A stretch of 64,000 nt of DNA from positions 1,860,001-1,924,000 of the forward strand of contig NZ_CP009238.1 in assembly GCF_000743945.1 (NCBI RefSeq). Reading direction: 5' to 3'. The position numbers and the translations under genes are program-made. Below, one piece after another: positions 20,439 through 29,608 of the stretch (its first letter is position 1; each line of letters opens with the position of its first letter). Below the pieces are notes generated by a model, which saw nothing but the letters and a program-made list of their open reading frames with translations, was not told the origin of the DNA and did no database searches. This DNA comes from Basilea psittacipulmonis DSM 24701 (GTDB lineage: Bacteria; Pseudomonadota; Gammaproteobacteria; Burkholderiales; Burkholderiaceae_B).

Positions 20439-21028
20439 TACAACACGCCTTTTGTAGAAGGAATAACATTGATTGCACGTTCATCAAGCGTTAAAGCCAT
20501 TCTCAATGCACGTCCAAACGCCTTAAACACCGTTTCCGCCTGATGATGCGTATTTAAGCCACGAATATTATCGATATGCAAAGTGATTTTGGCATGGTTC
20601 ACAAACCCTTGAAAGAACTCTCTAAACAAGTCCACATCAAAGGTACCGACTCGTTCACGCGTAAAGTCCACGTGATATTCCAAACCTGGACGACCTGAAA
20701 AATCCACTACCACGCGTGATAAGGCTTCATCTAAAGGCACATACGAATGACCGTAACGAATAATGCCTTTTCGATCACCGACCGCTTGAGCAATCGCCTG
20801 TCCCAATGTAATGCCAATATCTTCCACAGAGTGGTGATCATCGATATGCGTATCGCCTTGGCAAGTGACCTCTAGATCGATCAAACCATGACGTGCGATT
20901 TGATCCAACATATGATCTAAAAAAGGAATGCCACTATTTAGTTTCGCACTGCCTGTACCATCTAAATTTACGGCGACCGAAATCTTTGTTTCGGCTGTAT
21001 CACGATTAATCTTTGCAACACGCATCAT
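20438..21028 (-). CDS. hisB: Imidazoleglycerol-phosphate dehydratase (monofunctional)
   Basis: HisB dehydrates imidazole glycerol phosphate, step six. The 196-residue monofunctional form has the His-rich metal motifs [11 protein letters not shown] (about 67-77) and [12 protein letters not shown] (about 162-173), plus [13 protein letters not shown]. It directly abuts hisD with a 1-bp overlap. In most Burkholderiales hisC sits between hisD and hisB; here it is absent. Confidence 0.97.
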   Translation of the reverse strand: MMRVAKINRDTAETKISVAVNLDGTGSAKLNSGIPFLDHMLDQIARHGLIDLEVTCQGDTHIDDHHSVEDIGITLGQAIAQAVGDRKGIIRYGHSYVPLDEALSRVVVDFSGRPGLEYHVDFTRERVGTFDVDLFREFFQGFVNHAKITLHIDNIRGLNTHHQAETVFKAFGRALRMALTLDERAINVIPSTKGVL

Positions 21029-22338
21029 TACACCTTTTTAAAACGATATTCTGCACTATGTGCATGGGCTTGTAACCCCTCTCCATAAGCCAATCTTGCT
21101 GTTAAAGGACCGAGTGTTTTAGCACCTTGTTCAGAGATTTGAATAATACTCGAACGTTTCTGAAAATCATACACCCCTAGAGGTGAAGAAAAACGGGCTG
21201 TCCTCGCTGTAGGCAAGGTATGGTTAGGGCCTGCACAATAATCACCAAATGATTCTGAACTATAGGCACCTAAAAATAAAGCGCCCGCATGATGAATTTT
21301 TTCAGCTAATGCGGATGCGTTAGTCGTAGAGATTTCCAAATGTTCAGGAGCGATTCGATTCGCAACATCACATGCTTCATCTAAATCTTTTACTTTGATC
21401 AAAATACCTCGATTAGAGAGACTGGTTCTGAGAATCGCTTCTCTTGGCATATTCGCGATCTGACGTTGCATAGACGCTTGAACCGCATCTAAAAACGCTT
21501 CATCTGGACTTAATAAAATCGCTTGTGCCAATTCATCATGTTCAGCTTGTGAAAACAAATCCATCGCGATCCAATCTGCAGACGTACTACCATCACAGAT
21601 AATCAAAATCTCACTGGGACCAGCCACCATATCGATACCCACGGTACCAAACACACGTTTTTTCGCCGATGCGACATAAGCATTTCCTGGACCCGTGATT
21701 TTATCGACCTGTGGAATACATTCAGTACCATAAGCCAAGGCAGCAATCGCTTGAGCACCCCCAATACGAATGACTCTATCTACCCCCGATATCGCCGCAC
21801 AGGCCAATACCAAATCATTTTGTTGATCATTAGGCGTTGGGCTCACCATAATGATTTCACCCACTCCTGCTACTTTGGCGGGGATGGCATTCATCATCAC
21901 CGAAGATGGGTAAGCCGCTTTGCCACCTGGTACATACAAGCCCACTTTATCTAACGGCGTGACTTTCTGTCCCAGCACCGTACCATCTTCTTCTGTATAT
22001 TGCCATGACGTTAATTTTTGTTTTTCATGATAACGACGAATACGGTCGGCCGCTTGTTCTAAATCTTCGCGTTGCGTTTTATCCAAACTATCTAACGCCC
22101 GTTTCATCTGTGCAGGCGTGACTTCCAAGTCTTGCATACAAGTTGCTTGACTGCGGTCGAACTTTTGGGTGAACTCAAGCACGGCCTCATCACCTCTTTG
22201 TTTTACCGCTTCCAAAATATGCGTAACCGCCTCTTCAATCGCCTTATCTTCGCTCGCATCAAACGCCAGCAAGGTTTGTAAAGATGGCAAGAAATCGTGA
22301 TCTTGAGTATTTAATCGATTAATAAATGGCTGCTTCAT
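21028..22338 (-). CDS. hisD: Histidinol dehydrogenase
   Basis: HisD oxidises L-histidinol to histidine with two NAD+, the last step. The 436-residue product has [19 protein letters not shown] (about 131-149), the NAD-site [12 protein letters not shown], the [10 protein letters not shown] segment, the [10 protein letters not shown] zinc and base region and [11 protein letters not shown]. It overlaps hisG by 4 bp upstream and hisB by 1 bp downstream. Confidence 0.97.
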   Translation of the reverse strand: MKQPFINRLNTQDHDFLPSLQTLLAFDASEDKAIEEAVTHILEAVKQRGDEAVLEFTQKFDRSQATCMQDLEVTPAQMKRALDSLDKTQREDLEQAADRIRRYHEKQKLTSWQYTEEDGTVLGQKVTPLDKVGLYVPGGKAAYPSSVMMNAIPAKVAGVGEIIMVSPTPNDQQNDLVLACAAISGVDRVIRIGGAQAIAALAYGTECIPQVDKITGPGNAYVASAKKRVFGTVGIDMVAGPSEILIICDGSTSADWIAMDLFSQAEHDELAQAILLSPDEAFLDAVQASMQRQIANMPREAILRTSLSNRGILIKVKDLDEACDVANRIAPEHLEISTTNASALAEKIHHAGALFLGAYSSESFGDYCAGPNHTLPTARTARFSSPLGVYDFQKRSSIIQISEQGAKTLGPLTARLAYGEGLQAHAHSAEYRFKKV

Positions 22339-22997
22339 TTTTGATTAACTGTCTCTTCAAATGTTCTAATAATGGGCATTAAAAGTGAGGTTTTTGTTTT
22401 CAGTGACGCTTTATTCACAATCAAACGAGAAGAAATCGGCATCACATATTCGGCCACTTTTAAATGATTGGCTTTCAACGTATTACCCGTGGAGACCACA
22501 TCTACAATCGCATCAGCCAACCCCATCAGTGGGGCTAGTTCCATCGAGCCATACAATTTAACCAAATCCACTTGTACGCCCTGTGATGCAAAATAACGTC
22601 GAGTAATTTCCACGTATTTAGTTGCTACTCTTAATCTAGCACCACGAAATACCGCCGCATGATAGTCAAAGTCCTCTCTGACAGCGACGGCCAGATGACA
22701 TTGTGCTATTTTTAAGTCAACGGGTTCATATAGCTGGCTTTGATGGCTCAATGTATATTCTTGTAGCACATCTTTGCCTACAATGCCAAAATCTGCCGCC
22801 CCATACTCCACATAGGTGGGCACATCTGACGCACGCACAATCAACAATCGTAAATTTGGGTCAGATGAAGGCAATACGAGTTTTCGAGACTGTTCTGGGT
22901 GTTCAGATACGTGAATCCCTGCTGCTTCCAACAAAGGAAGTGTTTCATCAAAAATACGCCCTTTTGATAAGGCTAATGTTAATGGTTGTTCTCTCAT
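22335..22997 (-). CDS. hisG: ATP phosphoribosyltransferase, short form
   Basis: HisG catalyses the first committed histidine step, joining ATP and PRPP. At 220 residues it is the short form without the C-terminal regulatory domain, so it is expected to need the HisRS-like partner HisZ, which is not in this window. Visible motifs are [18 protein letters not shown] at the start, [14 protein letters not shown], and the PRPP-site [16 protein letters not shown]. It overlaps murA by 4 bp upstream and hisD by 4 bp downstream. Confidence 0.96.
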   Translation of the reverse strand: MREQPLTLALSKGRIFDETLPLLEAAGIHVSEHPEQSRKLVLPSSDPNLRLLIVRASDVPTYVEYGAADFGIVGKDVLQEYTLSHQSQLYEPVDLKIAQCHLAVAVREDFDYHAAVFRGARLRVATKYVEITRRYFASQGVQVDLVKLYGSMELAPLMGLADAIVDVVSTGNTLKANHLKVAEYVMPISSRLIVNKASLKTKTSLLMPIIRTFEETVNQK

Positions 22998-24256
22998 GAT
23001 GTCGATATTCTTTCAATAACAGCACCTACCGATCTGAGTTTTTCAGCCATTTGATCATAACCGCGATCTAAATGATAAATGCGATCAATAATGGTCTCCC
23101 CCTCAGCAGCCAATGCAGCAATGACTAAGCTTGCAGAGGCTCTTAAATCCGTTGCCATAACTTTTGCACCGTATAATTGAGGCACTCCCTCAACCACTGC
23201 GGTATGACCGTCTAGGGTGATTTTTGCCCCCATTCTCATCAATTCTGGCACGTGCATAAAACGATTTTCAAAAATGTTTTCCACCATCACAGAACTACCT
23301 TCAGCCACGACATTCATCGCCATAAGCTGTGCCTGCATATCGGTCGGAAATCCGGGATATTCACTTGTTTTAAAGCCTACTGCACGAGGACGTTTATCCA
23401 TCTTCGCATGAATCCAATCCGCCCCTGTTTCAATCTGCATACCTGCTTCAATCAGTTTGTCCAAAACTGCCCCTAATGTATCAGGAGCCGCTTTTCTAAG
23501 CCACAATTCACCCCCTGTGACACCTAAAGCACATAAAAATGTGCCTGTTTCAATGCGATCGGCCACTACACGGTAAGTAGCACCATGCAAGGATGGAACT
23601 CCCTGAATAACAATACGGTCCGTACCATGCCCTGAGATTTTCGCCCCCATCGCATTCAGCAAATTCGCCAGATCCACGACTTCAGGTTCTTTGGCCGCAT
23701 TTTCTAAAATCGTTGTGCCTTTTGCCAATACCGCTGTTAACAGAAACTGTTCCGTACCGCCCACGGTCACCATATCCGTACGAATGCTATTACCCGTTAA
23801 TTCATCGCACTGAGCATAGACAAAACCATGTTCCACCGTGATAGTCGCACCTAATCGCTCCAGCCCCTTAATATGCTGATCAACAGGTCTTAATCCTATC
23901 GCACACCCTCCTGGTAAACTGACTTTTGAGGATTTAAGGCGTGCTAATAAAGGCCCCAACGCTAGTATTGACGCACGCATAGTCTTTACGAGTTCATAAG
24001 GTGCTTCATTCGATATCAGTTGACTAGCTTGTAAGACAATCTTATTTTCAGCCTTATTCCACTGAACGTTTACCCCTAACTGAGTCAGTAATTTAACCGT
24101 GGTATCAATATCATTTAATGTCGGGACATTGTGTAATTCCAACGGTTCATCGGTTAATAAACAAGCAAATAATATCGGTAACGCCGCGTTCTTTGCTCCC
24201 GAAATCGTGATCTCACCATGAAGAGGGTTACCCCCCACAATCCTCAATTTGTCCAT
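22994..24256 (-). CDS. murA: UDP-N-acetylglucosamine 1-carboxyvinyltransferase
   Basis: MurA transfers enolpyruvate to UDP-GlcNAc, the first committed peptidoglycan step in the cytoplasm, and is the fosfomycin target. The 420-residue protein begins [20 protein letters not shown] with [10 protein letters not shown] after it. The fosfomycin-reactive cysteine is present in [15 protein letters not shown] (about residue 117). [11 protein letters not shown] and the late [11 protein letters not shown] and [12 protein letters not shown] motifs are intact. It is embedded between ibaG (1-bp overlap) and hisG. Confidence 0.98.
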   Translation of the reverse strand: MDKLRIVGGNPLHGEITISGAKNAALPILFACLLTDEPLELHNVPTLNDIDTTVKLLTQLGVNVQWNKAENKIVLQASQLISNEAPYELVKTMRASILALGPLLARLKSSKVSLPGGCAIGLRPVDQHIKGLERLGATITVEHGFVYAQCDELTGNSIRTDMVTVGGTEQFLLTAVLAKGTTILENAAKEPEVVDLANLLNAMGAKISGHGTDRIVIQGVPSLHGATYRVVADRIETGTFLCALGVTGGELWLRKAAPDTLGAVLDKLIEAGMQIETGADWIHAKMDKRPRAVGFKTSEYPGFPTDMQAQLMAMNVVAEGSSVMVENIFENRFMHVPELMRMGAKITLDGHTAVVEGVPQLYGAKVMATDLRASASLVIAALAAEGETIIDRIYHLDRGYDQMAEKLRSVGAVIERISTS

Positions 24257-24510
24257 TATTTTCCTTGGTTGGCGTATTCTGCAGGCGTTAATGTTTTCAT
24301 GGATAAAGCATGAATTTCTTCACGCATTCGATCACCTAAAGCCGCATATACCAGCTGATGACGGGCGATCAGACGTTTGCCCTCAAACGCTTCACTTACG
24401 ATCAATGCTTCAAAGTGTGCACCATCGCCCACTACCGTCACTTTCTCACAAGCTAAGCCTTTCTCAATATGTTCACGAATCGAATCAGGTGTAGGTAACA
24501 ACATAACCAT
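24256..24510 (-). CDS. ibaG: BolA/IbaG family iron-sulfur assembly factor
   Basis: IbaG-type BolA proteins partner with monothiol glutaredoxins in iron-sulfur trafficking, and in E. coli ibaG also lies beside murA and mla. The 84-residue product has [18 protein letters not shown] and [20 protein letters not shown], the BolA helix with its conserved histidines, and the [10 protein letters not shown] end. The third codon (ATG) could be the true start. It overlaps murA by one base. Confidence 0.92.
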   Translation of the reverse strand: MVMLLPTPDSIREHIEKGLACEKVTVVGDGAHFEALIVSEAFEGKRLIARHQLVYAALGDRMREEIHALSMKTLTPAEYANQGK

Positions 24511-24521
24511 CCTATAAAAAA

Positions 24522-25304
24522 TTAATAACGCAACTTATAACCTGTTGCCAACATTCTGAGTGCAATGGCAGAAGTGATCAACAATGTTAATAATACAACA
24601 GCAAAACTATGCCATGGGGAAACATCTGCGATTCCGAAAAAACCATAGCGAAATCCATCTATCGTGTAAAACAAGGGATTCCAATGAGACACGGTTTGCC
24701 AAAAAGGGGGCAAGCTATGTACGGAATAAAAAACCCCTGACAAAAAGGTAGCAGGCATAATTAGGAAATTTTGAAAGGCGGCTAAATGATCAAATTTTTC
24801 AGACCACACACCTGCCACCAATCCTAAACTCGACATAATGGCACAGGCCATGATAGAAAAGATAATCAGCCAAATAGGCGACACTGGTATCACCACCGCA
24901 AATATACAAGAGGCGACCCAAAGTGCCAAACCTACGCATAAACCTCTGGCACACGCCGCAACAATATAAGCGGAGAAAATTTCCCAATAAGAAAACGGTG
25001 GTAATAAAATAAACACCAAATTACCTGTAATACGACTTTGGATCAAAGACGAAGAGGTATTGGCAAATGAGTTTTGCAACATACTCATCATCATTAAACC
25101 GGGAATGAGAAAATGCAAATACGGCACCGATCCATACACCTCTGCCTTACCTTTCATCGCCTGTGAAAACACCAGCAAATAAAGCAATGCGGTCACTACA
25201 GGTGCAGCGATGGTTTGGGTAGATACTTTAAGATAACGCATCATCTCTTTGTACAAGAGTGTAGGAAATCCCGATGAAAAACGTTGTGACACACGACTGC
25301 TCAT
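24522..25304 (-). CDS. ABC-2 type transporter permease
   Basis: This is a 260-residue inner-membrane protein with about six hydrophobic segments and the ABC-2 permease layout (TLLYKEMMRYLKVSTQT at the N-terminus and SPIWLIIFSIMACAIMSSLG in the middle). The GLVAGVWSEKFDHLAAFQNF and PATFLSGVFYSV segments are typical of the YadH-like exporters usually found between mla and ibaG-murA in betaproteobacteria. The substrate is unknown. Its first codons overlap the ATPase gene end by 4 bp, so the two form one exporter. Confidence 0.88.
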   Translation of the reverse strand: MSSRVSQRFSSGFPTLLYKEMMRYLKVSTQTIAAPVVTALLYLLVFSQAMKGKAEVYGSVPYLHFLIPGLMMMSMLQNSFANTSSSLIQSRITGNLVFILLPPFSYWEIFSAYIVAACARGLCVGLALWVASCIFAVVIPVSPIWLIIFSIMACAIMSSLGLVAGVWSEKFDHLAAFQNFLIMPATFLSGVFYSVHSLPPFWQTVSHWNPLFYTIDGFRYGFFGIADVSPWHSFAVVLLTLLITSAIALRMLATGYKLRY

Positions 25305-26080
25305 GTTGATTCCTTATTCATCACTTTTAAGAAAGTATCGTCTAAATGTTCGCTTTGGTAAGCGGTTAACAAATCCTGTGGTGTCCCTTGTTCCACAATC
25401 TTACCGCGTTTTAAGAAAGCCAATCGATGACACATCTCTTGGGCTTCTTCCAAATAATGTGTCGTTAAAATAATCGTATGCCCTTCTTTGTTAAGACGGG
25501 TAATAAACTTCCATAAGCCATGTCTAAGATCGACATCCACACCCGCCGTGGGTTCATCTAACACAATAACAGGCGGTTTATGAACTAAGGCTTGTGCGAC
25601 TAACACACGTCTTTTCATGCCTCCAGACAAACTTCTCATATTGGATTCAGCTTTATCTAAGAGGCCCAAATTATCTAAAATCTCATCGATCCAATCATCA
25701 TTATGACGTAACCCATAATAGCCCGATTGCAACCGTAACGTTTCTCTGACTGTAAAAAACGGATCATAGACTAATTCTTGAGGCACGATACCCAAGGAAC
25801 GACGAGCCATCCGATAATCTTTTACCACATCGTAACCGCAGACTTTGGTCGTACCCGATGTTGCATAAACCAATCCTGCAAGAATAGAAATGAGGGTGGT
25901 TTTTCCAGCACCATTGGGTCCCAACAGGCCAAAAAACTCGCCCTCATGAATATGCAAAGTCGTTTCAAATAATGCTTGGAATCCTTTGGATATGGGGCGA
26001 CCTAAGAGACGTGACCAAAACGAGGGTTGTTCATCATAGATCTTAGATACGCGGTCAAACGAAACAATAACCTTACTCAT
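25301..26080 (-). CDS. ABC-2 exporter ATPase
   Basis: ATPase of the exporter above. The 259-residue protein has Walker A GPNGAGKTTLI (about residues 54-64), the Q-loop VPQELVYDPFFT, the signature LSGGMKRRVLVAQAL, Walker B VIVLDEPTAGVD and the switch histidine in ILTTHYLEEA. It resembles YadG-like subunits. The 4-bp overlaps on both sides place it in one transcription unit with mlaC upstream and the permease downstream. In related genomes the STAS protein MlaB is often encoded before this gene; it is missing here. Confidence 0.9.
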   Translation of the reverse strand: MSKVIVSFDRVSKIYDEQPSFWSRLLGRPISKGFQALFETTLHIHEGEFFGLLGPNGAGKTTLISILAGLVYATSGTTKVCGYDVVKDYRMARRSLGIVPQELVYDPFFTVRETLRLQSGYYGLRHNDDWIDEILDNLGLLDKAESNMRSLSGGMKRRVLVAQALVHKPPVIVLDEPTAGVDVDLRHGLWKFITRLNKEGHTIILTTHYLEEAQEMCHRLAFLKRGKIVEQGTPQDLLTAYQSEHLDDTFLKVMNKEST

Positions 26081-26670
26081 TGTTTTTTCTTGCTCAAGGC
26101 TTCTACCAAACCATCGATACCATGGCGACTGATTTCACCTGCAAATTGGTTACGATAATTTTGAATTAACCAAATACCCTCTACGGCCAAATCGTAAACC
26201 AACCAACTATCGTTAGTTTGAATCATTCGATAATCCACACGAATACGGTTAGTTAGATTCTCTAAGACACTAGAAACCACCACGTCTTTGGCTTTAGGAT
26301 CGCCTCTAAACGGCAACATCGTAATCTTCGTATCCTTATCTACCGCCTTAAACGCACCACTATAGGTTTGCATCAATGTCATTGAAAAGCCATCCACTAA
26401 TGCTTTTTTCTGTGCATCAGTCGCTTGTCGCCATGGTGCACCAACAGCCAATCTCGTGGCACGGTTCATATCCACATAAGGCATCACGTATTGATTAACG
26501 ACCTCTTGAATACCTTCAATATTCCCAGCATGAGCAGAGTCATTTTCTAATATCGCTTTTAGCGTTTGGTTTGCTATCTTTTCGATAAAATCATTGGGAT
26601 TGGGCAGTGACCATGCTTGTGACGCGATACACAAACAGCACATCGTCAAAAATGTTTTTAGTAGTTTCAT
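26077..26670 (-). CDS. mlaC: Periplasmic phospholipid-binding protein MlaC
   Basis: MlaC shuttles phospholipids across the periplasm between outer-membrane MlaA and inner-membrane MlaFED. The 197-residue product starts MKLLKTFLTMCCLCIASQAW, a signal peptide ending at AWS, followed by the toluene-tolerance (Ttg2D) fold with VNQYVMPYVDMNRATRLAVG. I use the ATG at 26670, preceded by AAAAGG. The open frame extends upstream to a TTG at 26688 that would place that ribosome binding site inside the gene. Confidence 0.92.
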   Translation of the reverse strand: MKLLKTFLTMCCLCIASQAWSLPNPNDFIEKIANQTLKAILENDSAHAGNIEGIQEVVNQYVMPYVDMNRATRLAVGAPWRQATDAQKKALVDGFSMTLMQTYSGAFKAVDKDTKITMLPFRGDPKAKDVVVSSVLENLTNRIRVDYRMIQTNDSWLVYDLAVEGIWLIQNYRNQFAGEISRHGIDGLVEALSKKKQ

Positions 26671-26691
26671 ATCTATACCTTTTTTCAATCA

Positions 26692-27504
26692 TTAGGGGGA
26701 ATCGGGATCATCATACTGAGGAACGTTTAAAGCATCCTCTGGATCATCGTATTGCGGTACATTAGGAGCGGCTTTTGAATTATCATCCTGATCAGGATCC
26801 TCATAACTTGGCACGCCACTACCACCTGTAACACCATTTATTCTGGCTTTTCTTAACTGTAAATAGGAGTCGCGAATAAAACTATATTTATCCAAAGCGA
26901 TATTGTCCACCAAACTTTCTGCTTGTAAATACGACGCTCGGACATCCACCCATTTTAAAGCATATACTGGATTTCTAACGCGAACTGGATAAATATCTAA
27001 TAAGGACGCATTCAGTGCGGATGGCACCCATGCATCCACCGCCATGCCCGCAGCATCTCTAAACGTACTAGGACCAAAAAACGGCAAAACCAGATAAGGA
27101 CCACGTCCCACACCCCATTTTGCCAACGTCACACCAAAGTCATTAGAAATAGCAGGCAAGCCTCTTTCAGCGGCCAAGTCTTTACAACCGCCACCACCCA
27201 TTGTGGTGTTAAACAACACACGACCAATGGTATTAAAAAAATCGATAAAACTACCTTGAGCAAGGCTATTTGCACCTGACCACACTTCACCCACATTAGA
27301 ATAAACGCCATGAATACATTCACGTGCAACCGCTGGAACATATCGGTTATAGGCTTTGGCTACGGGCTTTAACACAATACTATCCACGGTATCGTTAAAC
27401 GCATAAACCGCACGGTTATAAGGCTCTAAGGGGTCATCAGGATTAGTCGTGCTACACGCCGATAATATGCCTGCACAAGCTAAGATCAATAGATATTTTT
27501 TCAT
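26692..27504 (-). CDS. mlaA: Outer-membrane lipoprotein MlaA (VacJ)
   Basis: MlaA extracts misplaced phospholipids from the outer leaflet. The 270-residue product has a lipoprotein signal (LILACAGILSAC, lipobox LSAC near residue 17). The MlaA core follows: DPLEPYNRAVYAFNDTVDSI, FNTIGRVLFNTTMGGGGCKD, then DFGVTLAKWGVGRGPYLVLP. The C-terminal tail after residue 220 carries three spaced VPxYxDP repeats (VPSYEDP, VPQYDDP, VPQYDDP), acidic and proline-rich, absent from E. coli MlaA. It shares one base with the mlaD stop. Confidence 0.94.
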   Translation of the reverse strand: MKKYLLILACAGILSACSTTNPDDPLEPYNRAVYAFNDTVDSIVLKPVAKAYNRYVPAVARECIHGVYSNVGEVWSGANSLAQGSFIDFFNTIGRVLFNTTMGGGGCKDLAAERGLPAISNDFGVTLAKWGVGRGPYLVLPFFGPSTFRDAAGMAVDAWVPSALNASLLDIYPVRVRNPVYALKWVDVRASYLQAESLVDNIALDKYSFIRDSYLQLRKARINGVTGGSGVPSYEDPDQDDNSKAAPNVPQYDDPEDALNVPQYDDPDSP

Positions 27505-27974
27505 TATTTTGAACCTTGTTTTTCGGCACTAGAGAATAAGAACTTACTAATCAAATCCTCTAACACAATGGCACCTTGGGTAAACTGAACATAAGCACCA
27601 TCGGTCCAATTCTGTTCATCTGCTCCTGGGGTAATGCTCACGTATTGGTCACCTAACAATCCCGCTGTGTTGATAGACAAAGAGCTGTCTTGCGGAAAGA
27701 CGTAAGGTTCATCAATACTAATATCCACAATGGCTTTAAAATCCTGATTATCAAAGTGAATCGCTTTGACGCGACCGACCACAACACCATTAGATTTCAC
27801 TGCCGCATTCGTTTTCAACGTCCCCACATTATCAAATTTTGCCGCGATATGATAGGTCTTTTGAAACAAACTAAATGAAGTCATATTGCCTGCACGCAAG
27901 GCCAAAAAGATCAGTGCGATAATGCCTAACAATACGAACACACCCACATAAAATTCCGTTTTTCTTTCTGTCAT
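27504..27974 (-). CDS. mlaD: MCE-domain phospholipid transport protein MlaD
   Basis: MlaD forms a periplasmic hexameric ring anchored to the MlaFE complex. The 156-residue product reads MTERKTEFYVGVFVLLGIIA with one membrane helix, then an MCE domain with VGTLKTNAAVKSNGVVVGRV and GLLGDQYVSITPG, and ends with helices (IVLEDLISKFLF). I use the ATG at 27974; the open frame runs upstream to 28127 over the mlaE end but that part has no MCE-family features. Confidence 0.93.
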   Translation of the reverse strand: MTERKTEFYVGVFVLLGIIALIFLALRAGNMTSFSLFQKTYHIAAKFDNVGTLKTNAAVKSNGVVVGRVKAIHFDNQDFKAIVDISIDEPYVFPQDSSLSINTAGLLGDQYVSITPGADEQNWTDGAYVQFTQGAIVLEDLISKFLFSSAEKQGSK

Positions 27975-27985
27975 TTTGTAACCTT

Positions 27986-28762
27986 TTAAAACATAAGTGC
28001 CGTCATCACAAAATCGAGTGCAAAAATCAATAAAGCACTGATTACCACGGTATGAGTAGTCGCTCTGGAGACCCCCGATGGCGTGGCTTTTGCATACCAT
28101 CCTTGATACAAGGCCACTAAAATACACGCCACACCAAAGACCACACTTTTTACAAAACCGCTACCTACGTCACTAAACAAATTCACACCACTTTCCATTA
28201 ATGACCAGTAAGCACCATTATCCACGCCTAACAGCATCACGCCCACTAGCCATCCGCCCAGAATACCGACGGCAGAAAAAAGTGATGCCAATACCGGCAT
28301 CGCTATCACCCCACCCAAAAAACGTGGTGCAATGATTCTTGCCAAAGGGTTAATCCCCATCACTTCAATGGCTGTTAACTGTTCACCTGCTTTCATTAAA
28401 CCGATCTCGGCCGTTACAGAAGTGCCTACGCGACCAGCAAAAAGCAAAGCGGTAATAACAGGCCCTAATTCACGCAATAAAGACAAGGCAACGACTAGCC
28501 CTAATTGTTGGGCTGAGCCAAATGTCGCCAAGGTGTTATAGCCTTGTAGCCCCAACACAAACCCCACAAACAAACCAGATACCAAAACGATCAGTAAGGA
28601 ATAATTACCAATAAAATGAATCTGGTCCACCGTAAGATAAAATCGTTTAAAAGCCATTCCAGAGGCACGAAGAATCCTAGCTAAGAACAAAAAGAATCTT
28701 CCCAAAATGGCGATGATATTTAGGACAAAAGAACCCAAGTTTATTATTACATTACGCATCAT
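27986..28762 (-). CDS. mlaE: Phospholipid ABC transporter permease MlaE
   Basis: MlaE is the membrane permease of the MlaFEDB complex. The 258-residue protein has about five to six hydrophobic segments. The family signature is RELGPVITALLFAGRVGTSV, followed by AEIGLMKAGEQLTAIEVMG and NPLARIIAPR. Two ATG codons start it, and its start overlaps the mlaF stop (ATGA). mlaD follows after 11 bp. Confidence 0.95.
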   Translation of the reverse strand: MMRNVIINLGSFVLNIIAILGRFFLFLARILRASGMAFKRFYLTVDQIHFIGNYSLLIVLVSGLFVGFVLGLQGYNTLATFGSAQQLGLVVALSLLRELGPVITALLFAGRVGTSVTAEIGLMKAGEQLTAIEVMGINPLARIIAPRFLGGVIAMPVLASLFSAVGILGGWLVGVMLLGVDNGAYWSLMESGVNLFSDVGSGFVKSVVFGVACILVALYQGWYAKATPSGVSRATTHTVVISALLIFALDFVMTALMF

Positions 28763-29562
28763 GTCAGTCCTTTTGTTTTTAACCAGTCTAAATAAGCGGG
28801 CGTTTCTGGGTAATTAAAAGCAACTGGCCCCTCTGTTGAGGCCGATAAAAACTGACGCACATAAGGGTCAGTGGAACGACGCAAATCATCAGGTGTTCCC
28901 GATGCCAACATCCGTCCTTGTCCGACCATATAAACCTGATCCACGATAGCAAACGATTCCTCAATATCATGCGTGATCAAAATAGACGCACAATTTAAAT
29001 GAGTGGTTAAATCTCGAATTAACTTAGCGGTAATTCCTAAAGAAATCGGATCCAGTCCAGCAAAAGGCTCGTCAAAAAAGATAATCTCAGGATCTAAAAT
29101 AATCGCCCTAGCCAAAGCAACTCTTCGTGCCATGCCCCCCGATATTTCAGAGGTACTTAAATGAGCAGCCGCTTTCAGCCCCACTTTTTCTAAACAAGAA
29201 AGCACCTTTTGATTAATCTCTTCTTCAGTACATTGGCGCAATTCTCTCAAAGGAAAGGCGACATTTTCAAAGACATTTAAATCGGTAAATAAGGCACCTT
29301 GTTGAAATAGCACGCCCATTCTTTGACGAACTTGACTTAAATCTCCCCATGAACGAATATCCTGACCAAATAAGGAAATCTGACCTTTTTGGGCAAAAAT
29401 CTGGCCTGTCGCTGCACGCAATAAAGTGGTCTTACCTGACCCGGAACCACCCATCAAAGCAACAACTTGTCCTGTCGATACATGAAGATTCAGTCCTTGA
29501 AGAATGGTGACCTGACCATACCCCAAGGACACATCTTGAAAGGTTAATACTGTTTTATCCAA
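28759..29562 (-). CDS. mlaF: Phospholipid ABC transporter ATPase MlaF
   Basis: MlaF drives phospholipid movement through MlaE. The 267-residue ATPase has Walker A GGSGSGKTTLL (about 38-48), the Q-loop LFQQGALFTDLNVFENVAFP, signature ISGGMARRVALARAI, Walker B IIFFDEPFAGLD and switch ITHDIEE. The start codon is TTG at 29562; no ATG lies close enough to preserve the N-terminal strand. It follows gltD by 46 bp, including an AT-only inverted repeat (29573-29598). Confidence 0.94.
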   Translation of the reverse strand: MDKTVLTFQDVSLGYGQVTILQGLNLHVSTGQVVALMGGSGSGKTTLLRAATGQIFAQKGQISLFGQDIRSWGDLSQVRQRMGVLFQQGALFTDLNVFENVAFPLRELRQCTEEEINQKVLSCLEKVGLKAAAHLSTSEISGGMARRVALARAIILDPEIIFFDEPFAGLDPISLGITAKLIRDLTTHLNCASILITHDIEESFAIVDQVYMVGQGRMLASGTPDDLRRSTDPYVRQFLSASTEGPVAFNYPETPAYLDWLKTKGLT

Positions 29563-29572
29563 GCTCTTGTCT

Positions 29573-29598
29573 TATAAAATAAAAACTTTTATTTTATA
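29573..29598. repeat. Perfect AT-only inverted repeat before mlaF
   Basis: TATAAAATAAAA (29573-29584) and TTTTATTTTATA (29587-29598) form a perfect 12-bp inverted repeat with a 2-bp centre, between gltD and mlaF. As RNA it would be a weak A-U stem. As DNA it provides TATAAAAT-type -10 sequences on both strands and may mark a secondary promoter for the mla operon. Confidence 0.5.
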
Positions 29599-29608
29599 CC
29601 AACTTTCT

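Noticed and set aside
27975..28127. N-terminal extension of mlaD
   Set aside because: It lies inside the mlaE coding region, and the conserved MCE protein starts at 27974.
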